53,408 bases of DNA from an uncultured Clostridia bacterium. Its GTDB lineage: Bacteria; Bacillota; Clostridia; TANB77; CAG-508. The stretch is from NCBI GenBank assembly GCA_944388735.1, contig CALXJX010000006.1, forward strand, positions 1 through 53,408, read 5' to 3'. The position numbers were made by a program, and so were the translations under genes. This document shows, piece by piece, positions 18,203 to 27,224 of this stretch. Positions within the stretch are counted from its first letter, which is position 1; each line of letters begins with the position of its first letter. Under the pieces are notes generated by a model that saw nothing but the letters and a program-made list of their open reading frames with translations, did no database searches and was not told the DNA's origin.

Positions 18203-19489
18203 TCATTTTTCCCTGCTATATATTGAAGCATCTTGTTCTAAATCCTTGGCTACCTTTTCTGCAATTTGTTCATTAGTTAAATTATCTTTATAGTTTTCTT
18301 TTGCTCTTCTTATAGTCTCTTCTATCTCTTTTCTTGTAAAAACTTCGTTTATTACATCAACTTCTAATAATTCCTCCGTTGTTTTCTCTATAAACTCTTC
18401 ATCATGATTATGACCTTTTGTACCTTCTTCTCCATCAATATCGTCAGTTGTTATTTCATCACAATCATTTCCTTCATTTTCTTTCTCTATATTCCTTACT
18501 TCTTGATATCCTTCTTCAACAGAGCGATACCCGTCTCCATATTCACTTGCTAAATCTCTCTCCTCTTTCTTTAGTTCCCAAACATTATCTGTCTCTAATT
18601 CTCTGTCTAAGCTTTTATTTCCTTCTATACTTTCTCCTCCGAGTGTCTTTCTTGGAGAGTGATATATTTTTAACTCTCCATATTGCCCATTCTTTACTGA
18701 AAATGTACCTTCACCTATTTTAAACCTTGATAACACATCGTCTTTTTCAACACTTCCGTCTTGATTTACTTGATAATTTGTTTCAAGCGGATTGTTTCCT
18801 TCTTGGTGATCTTGTTCTAAATTCATTGGCACAACAGTTCCGTCTGTTGCTATGGCAACAAATGAATATCTTGTAGAATTTACTTTAGATTTTTCGCCAT
18901 TTTGGGTTGTAAGTTCATCCATTTGATCTGATTCTATTATCCCCATTTTGGTAAATTTCTTACCTGGAATATTTGGTATTTTCCCTTCTTTTTGAAGTAA
19001 TTGTCCTAATGTCTTCATGTCTGTAGTTTTATTTTCAAAATTCATTTCTTGTTTTACATTGACATCTTCTTCTGTTGCAAATTTAATAGATTCATTTTCG
19101 TCTTTTTCTTTTTCATTTTTCTCTTTAGTGTCTTCAATAAATTCTTGTTCTAAATCAATCTCTGCAATTCTTTCTATTTGTTCTTCATCTTCTAATCCTA
19201 GTATATCTTTTATTTCTCCTACTTTTTCTTGTTCATAGTCCTTTTCTGTTTCCTGTATTTCTTCTAATGATACATCTTCTAAAATTTTATTTATTTCATC
19301 TTTTATTTCTGCTGATAATTCATTTTCTATTGAATTTTCTTTAAATATAATTTTTTGCATTGATACATCCTTATCATATCCTCCAATTTCATTATCCCCT
19401 AAATAATATACATACCTATCATCATCAATATTCTTGACATATAATGCTTTTTCACCTTCATCTGTATTCACAGTTCCTAATATTTTCAT
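18203..19489 (-). CDS. unknown acidic protein
   Basis: 428 residues with no family I recognise. It begins KILGTVNTDEGEKALYVKNIDDDRYVYYLGD, a small beta-rich unit. A Glu/Lys-rich coil follows (about 60-165), then a globular middle (KFTKMGIIESDQMDELTTQ..YSFVAIATDGTVVPMNLEQDHQEG..). A very acidic C-terminal third ends with NLTNEQIAEKVAKDLEQDASIYSREK. There is no signal peptide or membrane helix. An ATG at 19501 abuts AAAGGA and a TTG at 19531 has no site, so the ATG at 19489 (12 nt spacing) is preferred. The next plus-strand gene diverges from it across a family A repeat. Confidence 0.6.
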   Translation of the reverse strand: MKILGTVNTDEGEKALYVKNIDDDRYVYYLGDNEIGGYDKDVSMQKIIFKENSIENELSAEIKDEINKILEDVSLEEIQETEKDYEQEKVGEIKDILGLEDEEQIERIAEIDLEQEFIEDTKEKNEKEKDENESIKFATEEDVNVKQEMNFENKTTDMKTLGQLLQKEGKIPNIPGKKFTKMGIIESDQMDELTTQNGEKSKVNSTRYSFVAIATDGTVVPMNLEQDHQEGNNPLETNYQVNQDGSVEKDDVLSRFKIGEGTFSVKNGQYGELKIYHSPRKTLGGESIEGNKSLDRELETDNVWELKKEERDLASEYGDGYRSVEEGYQEVRNIEKENEGNDCDEITTDDIDGEEGTKGHNHDEEFIEKTTEELLEVDVINEVFTRKEIEETIRRAKENYKDNLTNEQIAEKVAKDLEQDASIYSREK

Positions 19490-19615
19490 ATTTGCATTCA
19501 TTCCTTTCACATTTTTTTGAAGTGTATACAATTATTTTTGCTTCTTTTCATTATCTATTTTACTATATTTATTTTTCTTTATCAATGGAATAAACATATT
19601 TTTGACAAAAAAATT

Positions 19616-19735
19616 GTAACAATTCAGAGGTCAAATAGAGCAAGAATGCTTTCTTAAATAAGCTTCGAATGTGCCGTGGAATAGATGATTGCGAAAGAAA
19701 GCATTCTTGCTCTATTTGACCTCTGAATTGTTACA
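19616..19735. repeat. family A palindrome, copy 2 (short form)
   Basis: A 120 bp element with perfect arms of about 40 bp: GTAACAATTCAGAGGTCAAA then TAGAGCAAGAATGCTTTCTT. Its centre is only GCTTCGAATGTGCCGTGG plus a few bases and lacks the inner hairpins of copies 1 and 3. Flanks show a near direct repeat, AAAAAAATTG on the left and AAAAAATTTG on the right. It lies between two divergent genes. Confidence 0.85.
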
Positions 19736-19741
19736 AAAAAT

Positions 19742-19771
19742 TTGCAATTTATATTTCTAGTATGCTATAAT
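19742..19771 (+). promoter_or_regulatory. sigma-A promoter of the HD-domain gene
   Basis: TTGCAA (19742-19747), an 18 nt spacer, then TATAAT (19766-19771) with an extended TGC just before it. It lies 37 bp upstream of the ATG, directly next to the family A repeat. Confidence 0.65.
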
Positions 19772-19808
19772 TATTTTATACTACATATCTTATGAAAGAG
19801 GATTGTTT

Positions 19809-20345
19809 ATGAATAAATTAATTAACAGTGCAATAAATGAAGATAAGGAATTTTTAAGTATTGTTGAAGAGCTTGTAAATAATGAAACTGTTCAAGAAAT
19901 GAAAAAATATAGACAGCACTATGAAACTAGTTGCTTTGACCATTGCTATATTGCTTCTTATTATTGTTATATAATTTGTAAAAAATTAAATTTAGATTAT
20001 CATTCTGCTACAAGAGCAGCAATGTTACATGATCTATTTTTATATGATTGGAGAGTAAGACAGCCTGACAGAAAAGGTCTCCATGCTTTTACTCATGGAA
20101 AAACCGCTTGTGAAAATGCTTGTAGATTATTTGATTTAAACGAAAAAGAAAAAGATATTATTATAAAACACATGTGGCCAGTAACTACTGCATTTCCTAA
20201 ATCTATTGAAGGCTTTATATTGACTTTTGTAGATAAATATTGTGCCATGCAAGAGACATTCGATGTATTTAAATCAAAAGCTTTTGCAAAGGCGACTTTT
20301 CGATACATATATGCTTTTTTAAGTTTAATTATTATAAGATTTTAA
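19809..20345 (+). CDS. HD-domain phosphohydrolase
   Basis: A 178-residue cytoplasmic metal-dependent phosphohydrolase. The metal ligands are His45, the His74-Asp75 pair (MLHDLFLYDW), His96 and His121 (KHMWP), and Asp142 (VDKYCA). The fold matches small HD proteins that cleave nucleotides, but the substrate cannot be read from sequence. The ATG at 19809 has AGAGGA about 6 nt upstream; an in-frame TTG two codons earlier overlaps that region. It is followed 197 bp later by dapA on the same strand. Confidence 0.8.
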   Translation: MNKLINSAINEDKEFLSIVEELVNNETVQEMKKYRQHYETSCFDHCYIASYYCYIICKKLNLDYHSATRAAMLHDLFLYDWRVRQPDRKGLHAFTHGKTACENACRLFDLNEKEKDIIIKHMWPVTTAFPKSIEGFILTFVDKYCAMQETFDVFKSKAFAKATFRYIYAFLSLIIIRF

Positions 20346-20542
20346 AATATAATTATATATGTTATAAGCATTAAAATTAATTTTTTAATGTTTTTTATCT
20401 GTTCAAGAAATTATCTTATCATCTAAAATTTTACTATTATAATATAAAATTTTTATTTTCTATTCTTTTTGCTTTTTTTAATAATATAATAATTAAAAAA
20501 TATAATTATATTTTTTGCTTATTTCTTTATTCGGGTGATTTT

Positions 20543-21421
20543 ATGAAAAAAATTTTATTCAAAGGCTGTGGAACGGCAATCAGTACACCTTTTGATAAAA
20601 ATGGTGTGAATTTGAAAGAATTTGAAAAACTTATTAATTTTCAAATTGAAAATGGAGTGGATGCTATTATAGTGTGTGGTACTACTGGCGAATCTTCTAC
20701 AATGACTGAAGAAGAAAAAAACGCTACTATATTATCTGCTGTAAAAACTTCAAATAGCAGAGTACCTATAATTGCAGGAACTGGTGGCAATAATACACTA
20801 AAGGTTATTGAGAATTCTAAAAAAGCAGAGAATTTAGGTGTTGACGGACTTTTAATTGTCACTCCATACTATAACAAATGTACTCAAAAAGGACTAATCG
20901 AACATTATAAAATGATTAGTCAAAATACTTCTTTACCTATTATTTTATATAATGTTCCTAGTAGAACTGGTGTTAATATTCTTCCAGAAACTTGCTTAGA
21001 GTTATCTAAAATTGATAATATTGTAGCAATAAAAGAGGCAAGTGGAAATTTATCACAAATTGCAGAAATTGCACATTTATGTGGAGATAATTTAAATATA
21101 TATTCTGGAAATGATGATCAAATATTACCAATTTTGTCTCTAGGTGGATTAGGTGTCATTTCGGTTTTATCAAATGTAAAGCCTAAATATACTCATGAAA
21201 TGATTCAAAATTTTTTTGCTGGAAATATTAACAAAGCTACAAGTATGCAATTAGATGCTATTCCTTTGATAAAAGCTCTATTTTCAGAAGTAAATCCTAT
21301 CCCTGTAAAGTCTGCTCTAAATTATTTGGGATTTGATTTTGGAATTCCAAGATTGCCACTAACTAAAATGTCTAGCGATAAAGAAAAGTTTTTATTTAAA
21401 GAACTTGATAAATTAAATTAG
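20543..21421 (+). CDS. dapA: 4-hydroxy-tetrahydrodipicolinate synthase
   Basis: A 292-residue TIM-barrel aldolase that condenses pyruvate with aspartate semialdehyde, the first committed step to diaminopimelate and lysine. It has GCGTAISTPFD, CGTTGESSTM, the Tyr in ILYNVPSRTG (about 134) and the Schiff-base Lys in VAIKEASGN (about 162). GGGTGA lies about 6 nt before the ATG. The 197 bp upstream is very AT-rich and shows no lysine riboswitch that I can recognise. No other lysine-pathway gene is in the window. Confidence 0.95.
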   Translation: MKKILFKGCGTAISTPFDKNGVNLKEFEKLINFQIENGVDAIIVCGTTGESSTMTEEEKNATILSAVKTSNSRVPIIAGTGGNNTLKVIENSKKAENLGVDGLLIVTPYYNKCTQKGLIEHYKMISQNTSLPIILYNVPSRTGVNILPETCLELSKIDNIVAIKEASGNLSQIAEIAHLCGDNLNIYSGNDDQILPILSLGGLGVISVLSNVKPKYTHEMIQNFFAGNINKATSMQLDAIPLIKALFSEVNPIPVKSALNYLGFDFGIPRLPLTKMSSDKEKFLFKELDKLN

Positions 21422-21432
21422 TATTTTTAATT

Positions 21433-21503
21433 GTAACAATTCAAAGGTCAATGGAGGAAGAATGATTTCTTGAAAAAGCTTCGAATGTGCCGTGGAATAG
21501 ATG
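21433..21503. repeat. family A palindrome, copy 5 (left half only)
   Basis: GTAACAATTCAAAGGTCAAT, then GGAGGAAGAATGATTTCTTG and GCTTCGAATGTGCCGTGGAA. No right arm follows, so the element is truncated. It lies between the dapA stop and the rplS terminator. Confidence 0.75.
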
Positions 21504-21551
21504 TATAAATTTAACATTAATTTTAGTAAAAAAAATACGTGAGTTTTATCA

Positions 21552-21598
21552 CAAAAAAGAGGGATTTTTCAATACATTTGACTTCTCCCTCTTTTTTA
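21552..21598 (-). terminator. terminator of the rplS operon
   Basis: On the minus strand, AAAAAAGAGGGA ... TCCCTCTTTTTT forms a stem of about 12 bp with a T-run. It lies about 20 bp after the rplS stop. Confidence 0.85.
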
Positions 21599-21618
21599 GT
21601 TATAAAAATCATATTTTC

Positions 21619-22206
21619 TTATTTTTCTTCAGTTGTTTCTTCTGATTTAACTTCTTCTTTTTTTACTTCTTCAGCTTTTTCTTCTTTTTTATTTTCTTCT
21701 ACTTCTTTAACTTCTTCTACAGATTCTTCTTTTACAGTATCAACTGTTTCTTGAACTGTAACATTTTCTGTTTCAATAGCTGGTGCTTCTTCTGGTGCCT
21801 CTTCAACTGTAGGTTCATCTACTAGATCTTCTTTTATTGTAATTTCTTTGTCTTCTATTCTAGCTCCTATTTGTTCTTTAGTTTTTGAAGCTTTACCAAC
21901 TCTATCTCTTAAGTAGAATAGTCTAGCTCTTCTTGCTTTACCTACTCTTACTAATTCTACTTTTTCTACTAATGGTGAGTGTACTAAAAATGTTTTTTCA
22001 ACACCTACACCATAAGATGTTTTTCTTACTGTAAATGTTTGGTTTACTCCTCCTCCTTGTACTTTTATTATTATTCCTTCAAATACTTGGATTCTTTCTT
22101 TATTTCCTTCTTTTATTCTTACATGTACTTTTACAGTGTTACCAACTTTTAGTTCTGGTATTTTGTTCTTTAGTTGCTCATGTTCGATTGATTTTATAAT
22201 ATCCAT
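21619..22206 (-). CDS. rplS: 50S ribosomal protein L19 with a long acidic tail
   Basis: The first 115 residues are a normal L19 ([66 protein letters not shown]). L19 sits at the 30S-50S interface. About 80 further residues are Glu, Val and Lys rich with repeats such as [18 protein letters not shown]. The family is usually about 115 residues, so this tail is an addition. GGAGG lies before the ATG. It is the last gene of the ribosome/SRP cluster, after trmD. Confidence 0.95.
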   Translation of the reverse strand: MDIIKSIEHEQLKNKIPELKVGNTVKVHVRIKEGNKERIQVFEGIIIKVQGGGVNQTFTVRKTSYGVGVEKTFLVHSPLVEKVELVRVGKARRARLFYLRDRVGKASKTKEQIGARIEDKEITIKEDLVDEPTVEEAPEEAPAIETENVTVQETVDTVKEESVEEVKEVEENKKEEKAEEVKKEEVKSEETTEEK

Positions 22207-22319
22207 TTAAAATATCCTCCTTCTTTTTTTATTTACAGGGGACACACCTTAACTTTTTAAATCATCTTCACTTGGGTTAAGATATATACTCTCCCTTATA
22301 ATTTGCTGATGACCTTTGC

Positions 22320-23000
22320 TCAAGTGTTCTCCTTTTTCTTTTTTATTAAATCAGGCCTTTTTTGTTTTGTTATTTTCAAAGACTGTTCTTTTCTCCATTT
22401 ATCTATATTTTCATGATGGCCTGAAAGTAATATCTCTGGTACTCTTTCACCTTCAAATATCTCTGGTCTAGTGTATTGTGGATATTCTAAAAGGCCATTT
22501 GAAAAGCTTTCCTCTTGTATAGAATCTTTTTTTAGAACTCCTTCTATATATCTACTAACACTATCTATTAATACCATTGCAGGAATTTCTCCTCCTGTTA
22601 ATACATAGTCTCCAATAGATATTTCTTCATCTACAATTTTGTCAAGTACCCTTTGGTCTATACCTTCATAGTGACCACATAATATTATTAAATGTTTTTC
22701 TTTTGACAGTTCTTGAACTTTTTGTTGATTTAATGTTTTTCCTTGTGGCGACATATAAATCACTTTTGAGTTTTCTTTTTTTACTGATTTATAGGCATCG
22801 TATACAATATCTGGCATCATTACCATTCCTGGTCCTCCGCCATAAGGAGTATCGTCTACTTTTTTATGTTTATTCTTAGAAAAATCTCTAATATTTATTA
22901 TTTCTATTTCTATTAGATTTTTTTCTATTGCCTTTCCTATTACGCTTTGTTTTAGTGGTGTAAACATTTCTGGAAAAAGCGTTAAAACATCAAATTTCAT
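22320..23000 (-). CDS. trmD: tRNA (guanine-N1)-methyltransferase
   Basis: A 226-residue SPOUT-class enzyme that methylates G37 of tRNAs using SAM and helps hold reading frame. It has [11 protein letters not shown], the knot segments [13 protein letters not shown] and YMSPQGKTL, then [27 protein letters not shown] and the C-terminal [13 protein letters not shown] chose the ATG at 23000 because GGAGG lies 5-6 nt upstream. The earlier ATG at 23012 would translate that site and overlap the rimM stop. Confidence 0.96.
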   Translation of the reverse strand: MKFDVLTLFPEMFTPLKQSVIGKAIEKNLIEIEIINIRDFSKNKHKKVDDTPYGGGPGMVMMPDIVYDAYKSVKKENSKVIYMSPQGKTLNQQKVQELSKEKHLIILCGHYEGIDQRVLDKIVDEEISIGDYVLTGGEIPAMVLIDSVSRYIEGVLKKDSIQEESFSNGLLEYPQYTRPEIFEGERVPEILLSGHHENIDKWRKEQSLKITKQKRPDLIKKKKENT

Positions 23001-23011
23001 TTTTTCCTCCA

Positions 23012-23518
23012 TTATTGTAATCCTTCTATCAAATGAACTATTATTTTCTTATTATGTATATCTATTTCTTTTATTACTTCTTCTATTGCTGGAAGAAGTA
23101 TTTGCTTTCCTAGTTCATCTCTTACAACATATATATCATTACTTCCAGTATTAAAAATATCTTCCAAAATTCCTAGCTTGCTTCCGTCTTCTGTATAAAC
23201 TTCTGAATCTAGCAAATCTACAATATAGTATTCTCCTTCGTTCAAAGGAATTGCATCTTCTCTTGATATTGTAATAAAATGATTTCTTAGCTTTTCAGCT
23301 TCTTCTATTTTATCTACGCCTTTTAGTTTTAGCATTACCATATCTTTATGATATTTTACTTCTTCTATCTGATATTCTTTTTTACTATTTTTATTTTCAA
23401 TATATATTTTTTTCAAATACTCAAATTCTTTAATATCATCTGTGAATGGTTTTACTTTTACCATTCCATTTATACCAAATGTATTAACTATTTGACCTAT
23501 TTCTAAATATGAAACCAT
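23012..23518 (-). CDS. rimM: ribosome maturation factor RimM
   Basis: A 168-residue factor for 30S maturation that binds S19. It has an N-terminal beta-barrel ([23 protein letters not shown]) and a C-terminal PRC-barrel ([13 protein letters not shown].., [18 protein letters not shown]). GGAGAG lies before the ATG. It lies between khpA and trmD, its usual neighbours, 11 bp from khpA. Confidence 0.95.
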   Translation of the reverse strand: MVSYLEIGQIVNTFGINGMVKVKPFTDDIKEFEYLKKIYIENKNSKKEYQIEEVKYHKDMVMLKLKGVDKIEEAEKLRNHFITISREDAIPLNEGEYYIVDLLDSEVYTEDGSKLGILEDIFNTGSNDIYVVRDELGKQILLPAIEEVIKEIDIHNKKIIVHLIEGLQ

Positions 23519-23529
23519 ATTCTCTCCTA

Positions 23530-23760
23530 TTATCCTATAAATTCTACTGAAACTCTTTTTTGTTCTTTATTTGCTACTGCTTTGATTACAGTTCTAATAG
23601 ATTTTGCAAGTCTTCCTTGTTTTCCTATTATTTTTCCCATATCGCCTTCTGCTACTTTTACTTCAAATATAATAGATTTTTCTCCGTCAAGTTCTTTTAC
23701 TTCAACTTCTTCTTTTTTATCTACTAAATTCAAAATTATTGTTTGTAAAATATCTTTCAT
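23530..23760 (-). CDS. khpA: KH-domain RNA-binding protein KhpA
   Basis: A 76-residue single KH-domain protein with the RNA-binding loop GKIIGKQGR (about 43-51). In other Firmicutes this protein works with KhpB in RNA binding linked to cell elongation. GGAGG lies before the ATG. It lies between rpsP and rimM, the standard position. Confidence 0.92.
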   Translation of the reverse strand: MKDILQTIILNLVDKKEEVEVKELDGEKSIIFEVKVAEGDMGKIIGKQGRLAKSIRTVIKAVANKEQKRVSVEFIG

Positions 23761-23796
23761 TCTTATTCCTCCATTTTAGTCTTTGCTTTTGTTGTT

Positions 23797-24027
23797 TTAG
23801 GCTTTTGCTATTAAGTCTTTTACTGTGTCTGTTGGTCTTGCACCATTTTTCATCCATTTTTCAAGTTTTTCTTTGTCTATTACTACTGTTGATGGCTCTG
23901 TCATAGGATTGTATGTTCCTATTTGTTCAATTATTTTTCCATCTCTTGGGCTTCTTGAGTCTGCTACTACAATGTGATAAAATGGAGCCTTCTTCTTTCC
24001 TTGTCTTTGTAATCTGATTTTTACCAT
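23797..24027 (-). CDS. rpsP: 30S ribosomal protein S16
   Basis: A 76-residue primary assembly protein of the small subunit, beginning [30 protein letters not shown] and ending in a short helix. GGAGGTGAAAAGTA lies before the ATG. The 272 bp between ffh and this gene is AT-rich with no reading frame or clear structure. Confidence 0.96.
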   Translation of the reverse strand: MVKIRLQRQGKKKAPFYHIVVADSRSPRDGKIIEQIGTYNPMTEPSTVVIDKEKLEKWMKNGARPTDTVKDLIAKA

Positions 24028-24299
24028 TACTTTTCACCTCCAAAAATTTTAGCAAGTATTACAAGTCTTGATAAATGTTGTTTTAAAACAAAATTTTTAT
24101 ATTGATATACTTAAATTTTGTTTTTGCCTCATAATACTTAAATATTTATATAAATTTAAAAATTTAATAACTTAATAATAATTTATAATAATTTTTTAAT
24201 ACAATTTTGCATTACGCAATACTTTTGGCTCTAAAAATAATTATTACATTTTTTATTTCATTTTCTTAATAATAGACTTAAATACTTTATACAGTTATT

Positions 24300-25652
24300 C
24301 TAATGGAACATATTTTTTAATGAATTTTCATCAATTCCATTTAACATCTTTTTCATTCCGCCTTTATTACTTTTAATCTTTTTCATCATTTTTTGCGTCA
24401 TTTCAAAAGATTTTATAAACTTATTGATGTCTTGTACACTTGTTCCACTACCTTTTGCTATACGTTGTCTTCTACTAGCATTTAAAAGTCTTGTGTCTCT
24501 TTTTTCTTCTTTAGTCATTGAACAGATAATTGCTTCTATCTTTGCAAATTCTTTATCATCAACCTTCAAATCTTTTATTTGATTCATTCCAGGTATCATT
24601 TTCAATAATGATGAAAATGAACCCATTTTTTTAACTTGTCTGATTTGTGCCAGATAGTCGTCTAAGTCTAGTTCTTTTTTCTTTAATTGCTTTTCTAATT
24701 TTTCTGCTTGCTCTAAATCAAAACTTTCTTCTGCTTTTTCTATAACAGATAAGATATCTCCCATGCCAAGTATTCTTTGAGCCATTCTATCTGGATGAAA
24801 TACTTCAATATCACTTAATTTTTCTCCTGTTGCTGCAAATTTGATTGGCTTTCCTGTTACTTTTTTTACAGATAATGCAGCACCACCTCTAGTATCTCCA
24901 TCTAATTTTGTTAGTACTACACCGTCTATTCCAAGTGCTTCATTAAATTTTTCTGATACATTTACCGCATCTTGTCCTGTCATACTATCTACTACTAATA
25001 GTATCTCGTGTGGTTTAATGTTTGCTTTTAGATTTTTCAATTCGTCCATTAAAGCTTCATCTATATGCAATCTACCAGCTGTATCAAGTATAACAACATC
25101 ATTTAACTTTGACATTGCAAACGACATCGCTTGTCTTGCAATATGTACAACATCTTTTGATGTTTCATTTGCAAATACAGGTATATTTAATTGCTTTCCT
25201 ACTACTTGAAGTTGCTTAATAGCTGCTGGCCTATATACATCACATGCTACTAATAGTGGTTTTTTTCCTTGTTTTCTCAATAAGTTTGCAAGTTTTCCAG
25301 CTGTTGTTGTTTTTCCTGATCCTTGAAGTCCAACTAGCATTATTACTGTTGGTGGATTTGGTGTAAAGTTTATTTTGCTTTCTGTTCCACCTAGCAATTC
25401 TACTAATTCGTCTTTTACTATTTTTATTACTTGTTGTCCTGGTGTTAAGGATTTTAATACATCTTGACCAAGTGCTTTTTCTTGAATTGTTGCTATAAAT
25501 TCTTTTACAATTTTATAGTTAACATCAGCTTCCAAAAGTGCAAGTTTTACTTCTCTTAGCATTTCTTTTAAGTCTGATTCTGTAATTCTTGCTTTTCCTC
25601 TTAATTTTCTTGTTATTTCTTGTAATCTAGAAGATAATCCTTCAAAAGCCAT
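24300..25652 (-). CDS. ffh: signal recognition particle protein Ffh
   Basis: A 450-residue SRP GTPase that binds signal peptides with 4.5S RNA and delivers ribosomes to FtsY. It has an N-terminal helical domain; a G domain with GLQGSGKTT (about 108-116), DVYRPAA, DTAGRLHID and TKLDGDTRGG; and a C-terminal M domain (about 325-450) with the RNA-binding SGTSVQDINKFIKSFEMTQKMMKK. GGGAG lies before the ATG. It follows ylxM. Confidence 0.97.
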   Translation of the reverse strand: MAFEGLSSRLQEITRKLRGKARITESDLKEMLREVKLALLEADVNYKIVKEFIATIQEKALGQDVLKSLTPGQQVIKIVKDELVELLGGTESKINFTPNPPTVIMLVGLQGSGKTTTAGKLANLLRKQGKKPLLVACDVYRPAAIKQLQVVGKQLNIPVFANETSKDVVHIARQAMSFAMSKLNDVVILDTAGRLHIDEALMDELKNLKANIKPHEILLVVDSMTGQDAVNVSEKFNEALGIDGVVLTKLDGDTRGGAALSVKKVTGKPIKFAATGEKLSDIEVFHPDRMAQRILGMGDILSVIEKAEESFDLEQAEKLEKQLKKKELDLDDYLAQIRQVKKMGSFSSLLKMIPGMNQIKDLKVDDKEFAKIEAIICSMTKEEKRDTRLLNASRRQRIAKGSGTSVQDINKFIKSFEMTQKMMKKIKSNKGGMKKMLNGIDENSLKNMFH

Positions 25653-25702
25653 TTTTATCTCTCCCTTTCTTAGGTACTAAATTGTCTTGATTTGTAAATA
25701 TA

Positions 25703-26050
25703 TTATACTAGACAATTTAATTCTTTTTTTATATTTTCTAAAACACTTGCAATCTGCTCATCAGAGTAGTCTTTTTGTATTTTTGTTAATTCTGATAAAA
25801 CTTTTTCGATTCTTTTTTCTTGATTTAACATCCTTTTCATAAAATGTAGCTTTTCTTCGTATTCGAAAAGTTTTTTCTCTCCTTTCTTTATTATGTCTCT
25901 TACAGCTTGTCTTGTAATATTATTGTTTTCTGCAATTTCTGATAGTGACAAGTCATTGTTGTAGTAATCTTCGATGAATTCTTCTTGCTTTTCTGTTAAA
26001 AGTTTTCCATATATTTCACACAATATGCTTATTTCCACTTTTTCATCCAT
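25703..26050 (-). CDS. ylxM: YlxM-family SRP-associated HTH protein
   Basis: A 115-residue protein with a sigma-70 region 4-like HTH: LTEKQEEFIEDYYNNDLSLSEIAENNNITRQAVRDIIKKGEKKL. YlxM stimulates SRP-FtsY GTPase activity in some Gram-positive bacteria. AAGGTAG lies before the ATG. It heads the ffh cluster, its usual position. Confidence 0.9.
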   Translation of the reverse strand: MDEKVEISILCEIYGKLLTEKQEEFIEDYYNNDLSLSEIAENNNITRQAVRDIIKKGEKKLFEYEEKLHFMKRMLNQEKRIEKVLSELTKIQKDYSDEQIASVLENIKKELNCLV

Positions 26051-26153
26051 ATTACTACCTTCTTTCGTTTTTGTAATGCTAATATACTTTACACTATTTT
26101 TTTGATTTTGTCAATACTTTTTACAAAAAAAGCAGGGAATCTTGTCTTTTTAT

Positions 26154-26264
26154 GTTACTATTCACAGCCTCTATAATAAGCTAAAAAATGTTGATATATT
26201 AATATTGAATAAATTTTGAATGTGATTGGAAATATTTTAGAATTTGTTATATGATTTATTGAGG
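26154..26264. repeat. family B repeat, copy 2 (left half only)
   Basis: It matches the left 110 bp of the full family B copy at 43646-43908: GTTACTATTCACAGCCTC, TGTTGATATATTAATATTGA, and so on to GATTTATTGAGG, then diverges. It lies in the 317 bp gap between ylxM and the 155-residue membrane protein. Apart from this and a terminator, nothing else is visible there. Confidence 0.75.
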
Positions 26265-26298
26265 AATCCTTCTTATATTTATCATTGTATAAGAAATA

Positions 26299-26336
26299 AG
26301 ACCTAACATTAAATTTTTTACTTAATATTAAGGTCT
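26299..26336 (-). terminator. terminator of the 155-residue membrane protein gene
   Basis: On the minus strand, AGACCTTAATATTAAG ... TTAGGTCT is followed by TATTTCTTAT. The stem is 8 bp plus inner pairs and lies about 30 bp after the stop. Confidence 0.6.
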
Positions 26337-26367
26337 CATTTTTCTATTTTTTTCACATATAAAATTA

Positions 26368-26835
26368 TTACCAAAGAATTAGCATTGTAAATATTGTTAA
26401 TAAAATAATCTCTGGCTTTGTAAACTCCTCTGGAATTAATTCAATCTCTCCCTCTTCTCTTTCATCAACAATACTCATTGAGTAATGCTCTACATCTTCA
26501 AGTTTAAAAAACACTTCAAAGCTTTTGGTTTCATTTGGTTGAATATCCTCTAAAGCTACATATTTTTTTCCTAAAAACACATCTCTTTCTGAATAAAAAT
26601 CAATTTTAATAAATTTATTATTTAATTCATCAGGTTGTGAATTTGTAACAACACCTCTTATTCTACCATTTACTAATGTTGCCTCTGCTTGATATATAGT
26701 AATTTGACTTATTTCATCTTTTCTTTCTATTGGTTTATATGTTGAATTTAATCCTACGTTAATTAGAAATTCTGAAAGTATAAAAAATCCTATAATCAAT
26801 AGTGCATATATTAAAAATGTTTTTAATCTCTCCAT
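26368..26835 (-). CDS. unknown small membrane protein
   Basis: 155 residues with a hydrophobic helix at about 8-28 and another at the C-terminal end (about 140-155). Between them is a beta-rich domain: YQAEATLVNGRIRGVVTNSQPDELNNKFIKIDFYSERDVFLGKKY.., and EDIQPNETKSFEVFFKLEDVEHYSMSI. That middle part resembles FxLYD-like domains, which report on extracellular modifications of secreted strands, but I cannot assign it. GGAG lies before the ATG. Confidence 0.6.
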   Translation of the reverse strand: MERLKTFLIYALLIIGFFILSEFLINVGLNSTYKPIERKDEISQITIYQAEATLVNGRIRGVVTNSQPDELNNKFIKIDFYSERDVFLGKKYVALEDIQPNETKSFEVFFKLEDVEHYSMSIVDEREEGEIELIPEEFTKPEIILLTIFTMLILW

Positions 26836-26892
26836 TTATTTTACTCCATTTCCTAAAATATACTAATATTATAGCAAATAAATCCCATATTT

Positions 26893-27147
26893 TCAAGCTT
26901 TTATGGCTACCATTAGTTCATTATCTTTAACTACTCTATTCTCTCCATTATATGAAAACTTTGCCCCGGTAAAAAATACTTGATAACCTATATTTTCAAG
27001 TCTAGTCTTACAGTGAGCCAGCAAAGCATCTGTTTCCTCTTCTGATAAATTCAGCTTTATTCTAGCCTCATAAAAAGTTATTATTAATTCATTTGGATTA
27101 TTATCTATTTTTCTATCTAAATATTCCCTTACTTCTTGCATTGTCAT
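26893..27147 (-). CDS. unknown 84-residue protein
   Basis: A small soluble protein, MTMQEVREYLDRKIDNNPNEL at the start, then LNLSEEETDALLAHCKTRLENIGYQVFFTGAKF. It suggests alternating helices and strands. AGGGAG lies 9 nt before the ATG. It follows the end of addA by 77 bp on the same strand. I do not recognise the family. Confidence 0.6.
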   Translation of the reverse strand: MTMQEVREYLDRKIDNNPNELIITFYEARIKLNLSEEETDALLAHCKTRLENIGYQVFFTGAKFSYNGENRVVKDNELMVAIKA

Positions 27148-27224
27148 TTAAAAAATCTCCCTTCCTAGTAGCAATATATTTTATTATATTTTCATTGTAT
27201 TAATTACTATATAATTCTACAATA

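Noticed and set aside
20346-20542. Lysine riboswitch before dapA
   Set aside because: The AT-rich leader lacks the conserved lysine riboswitch cores.
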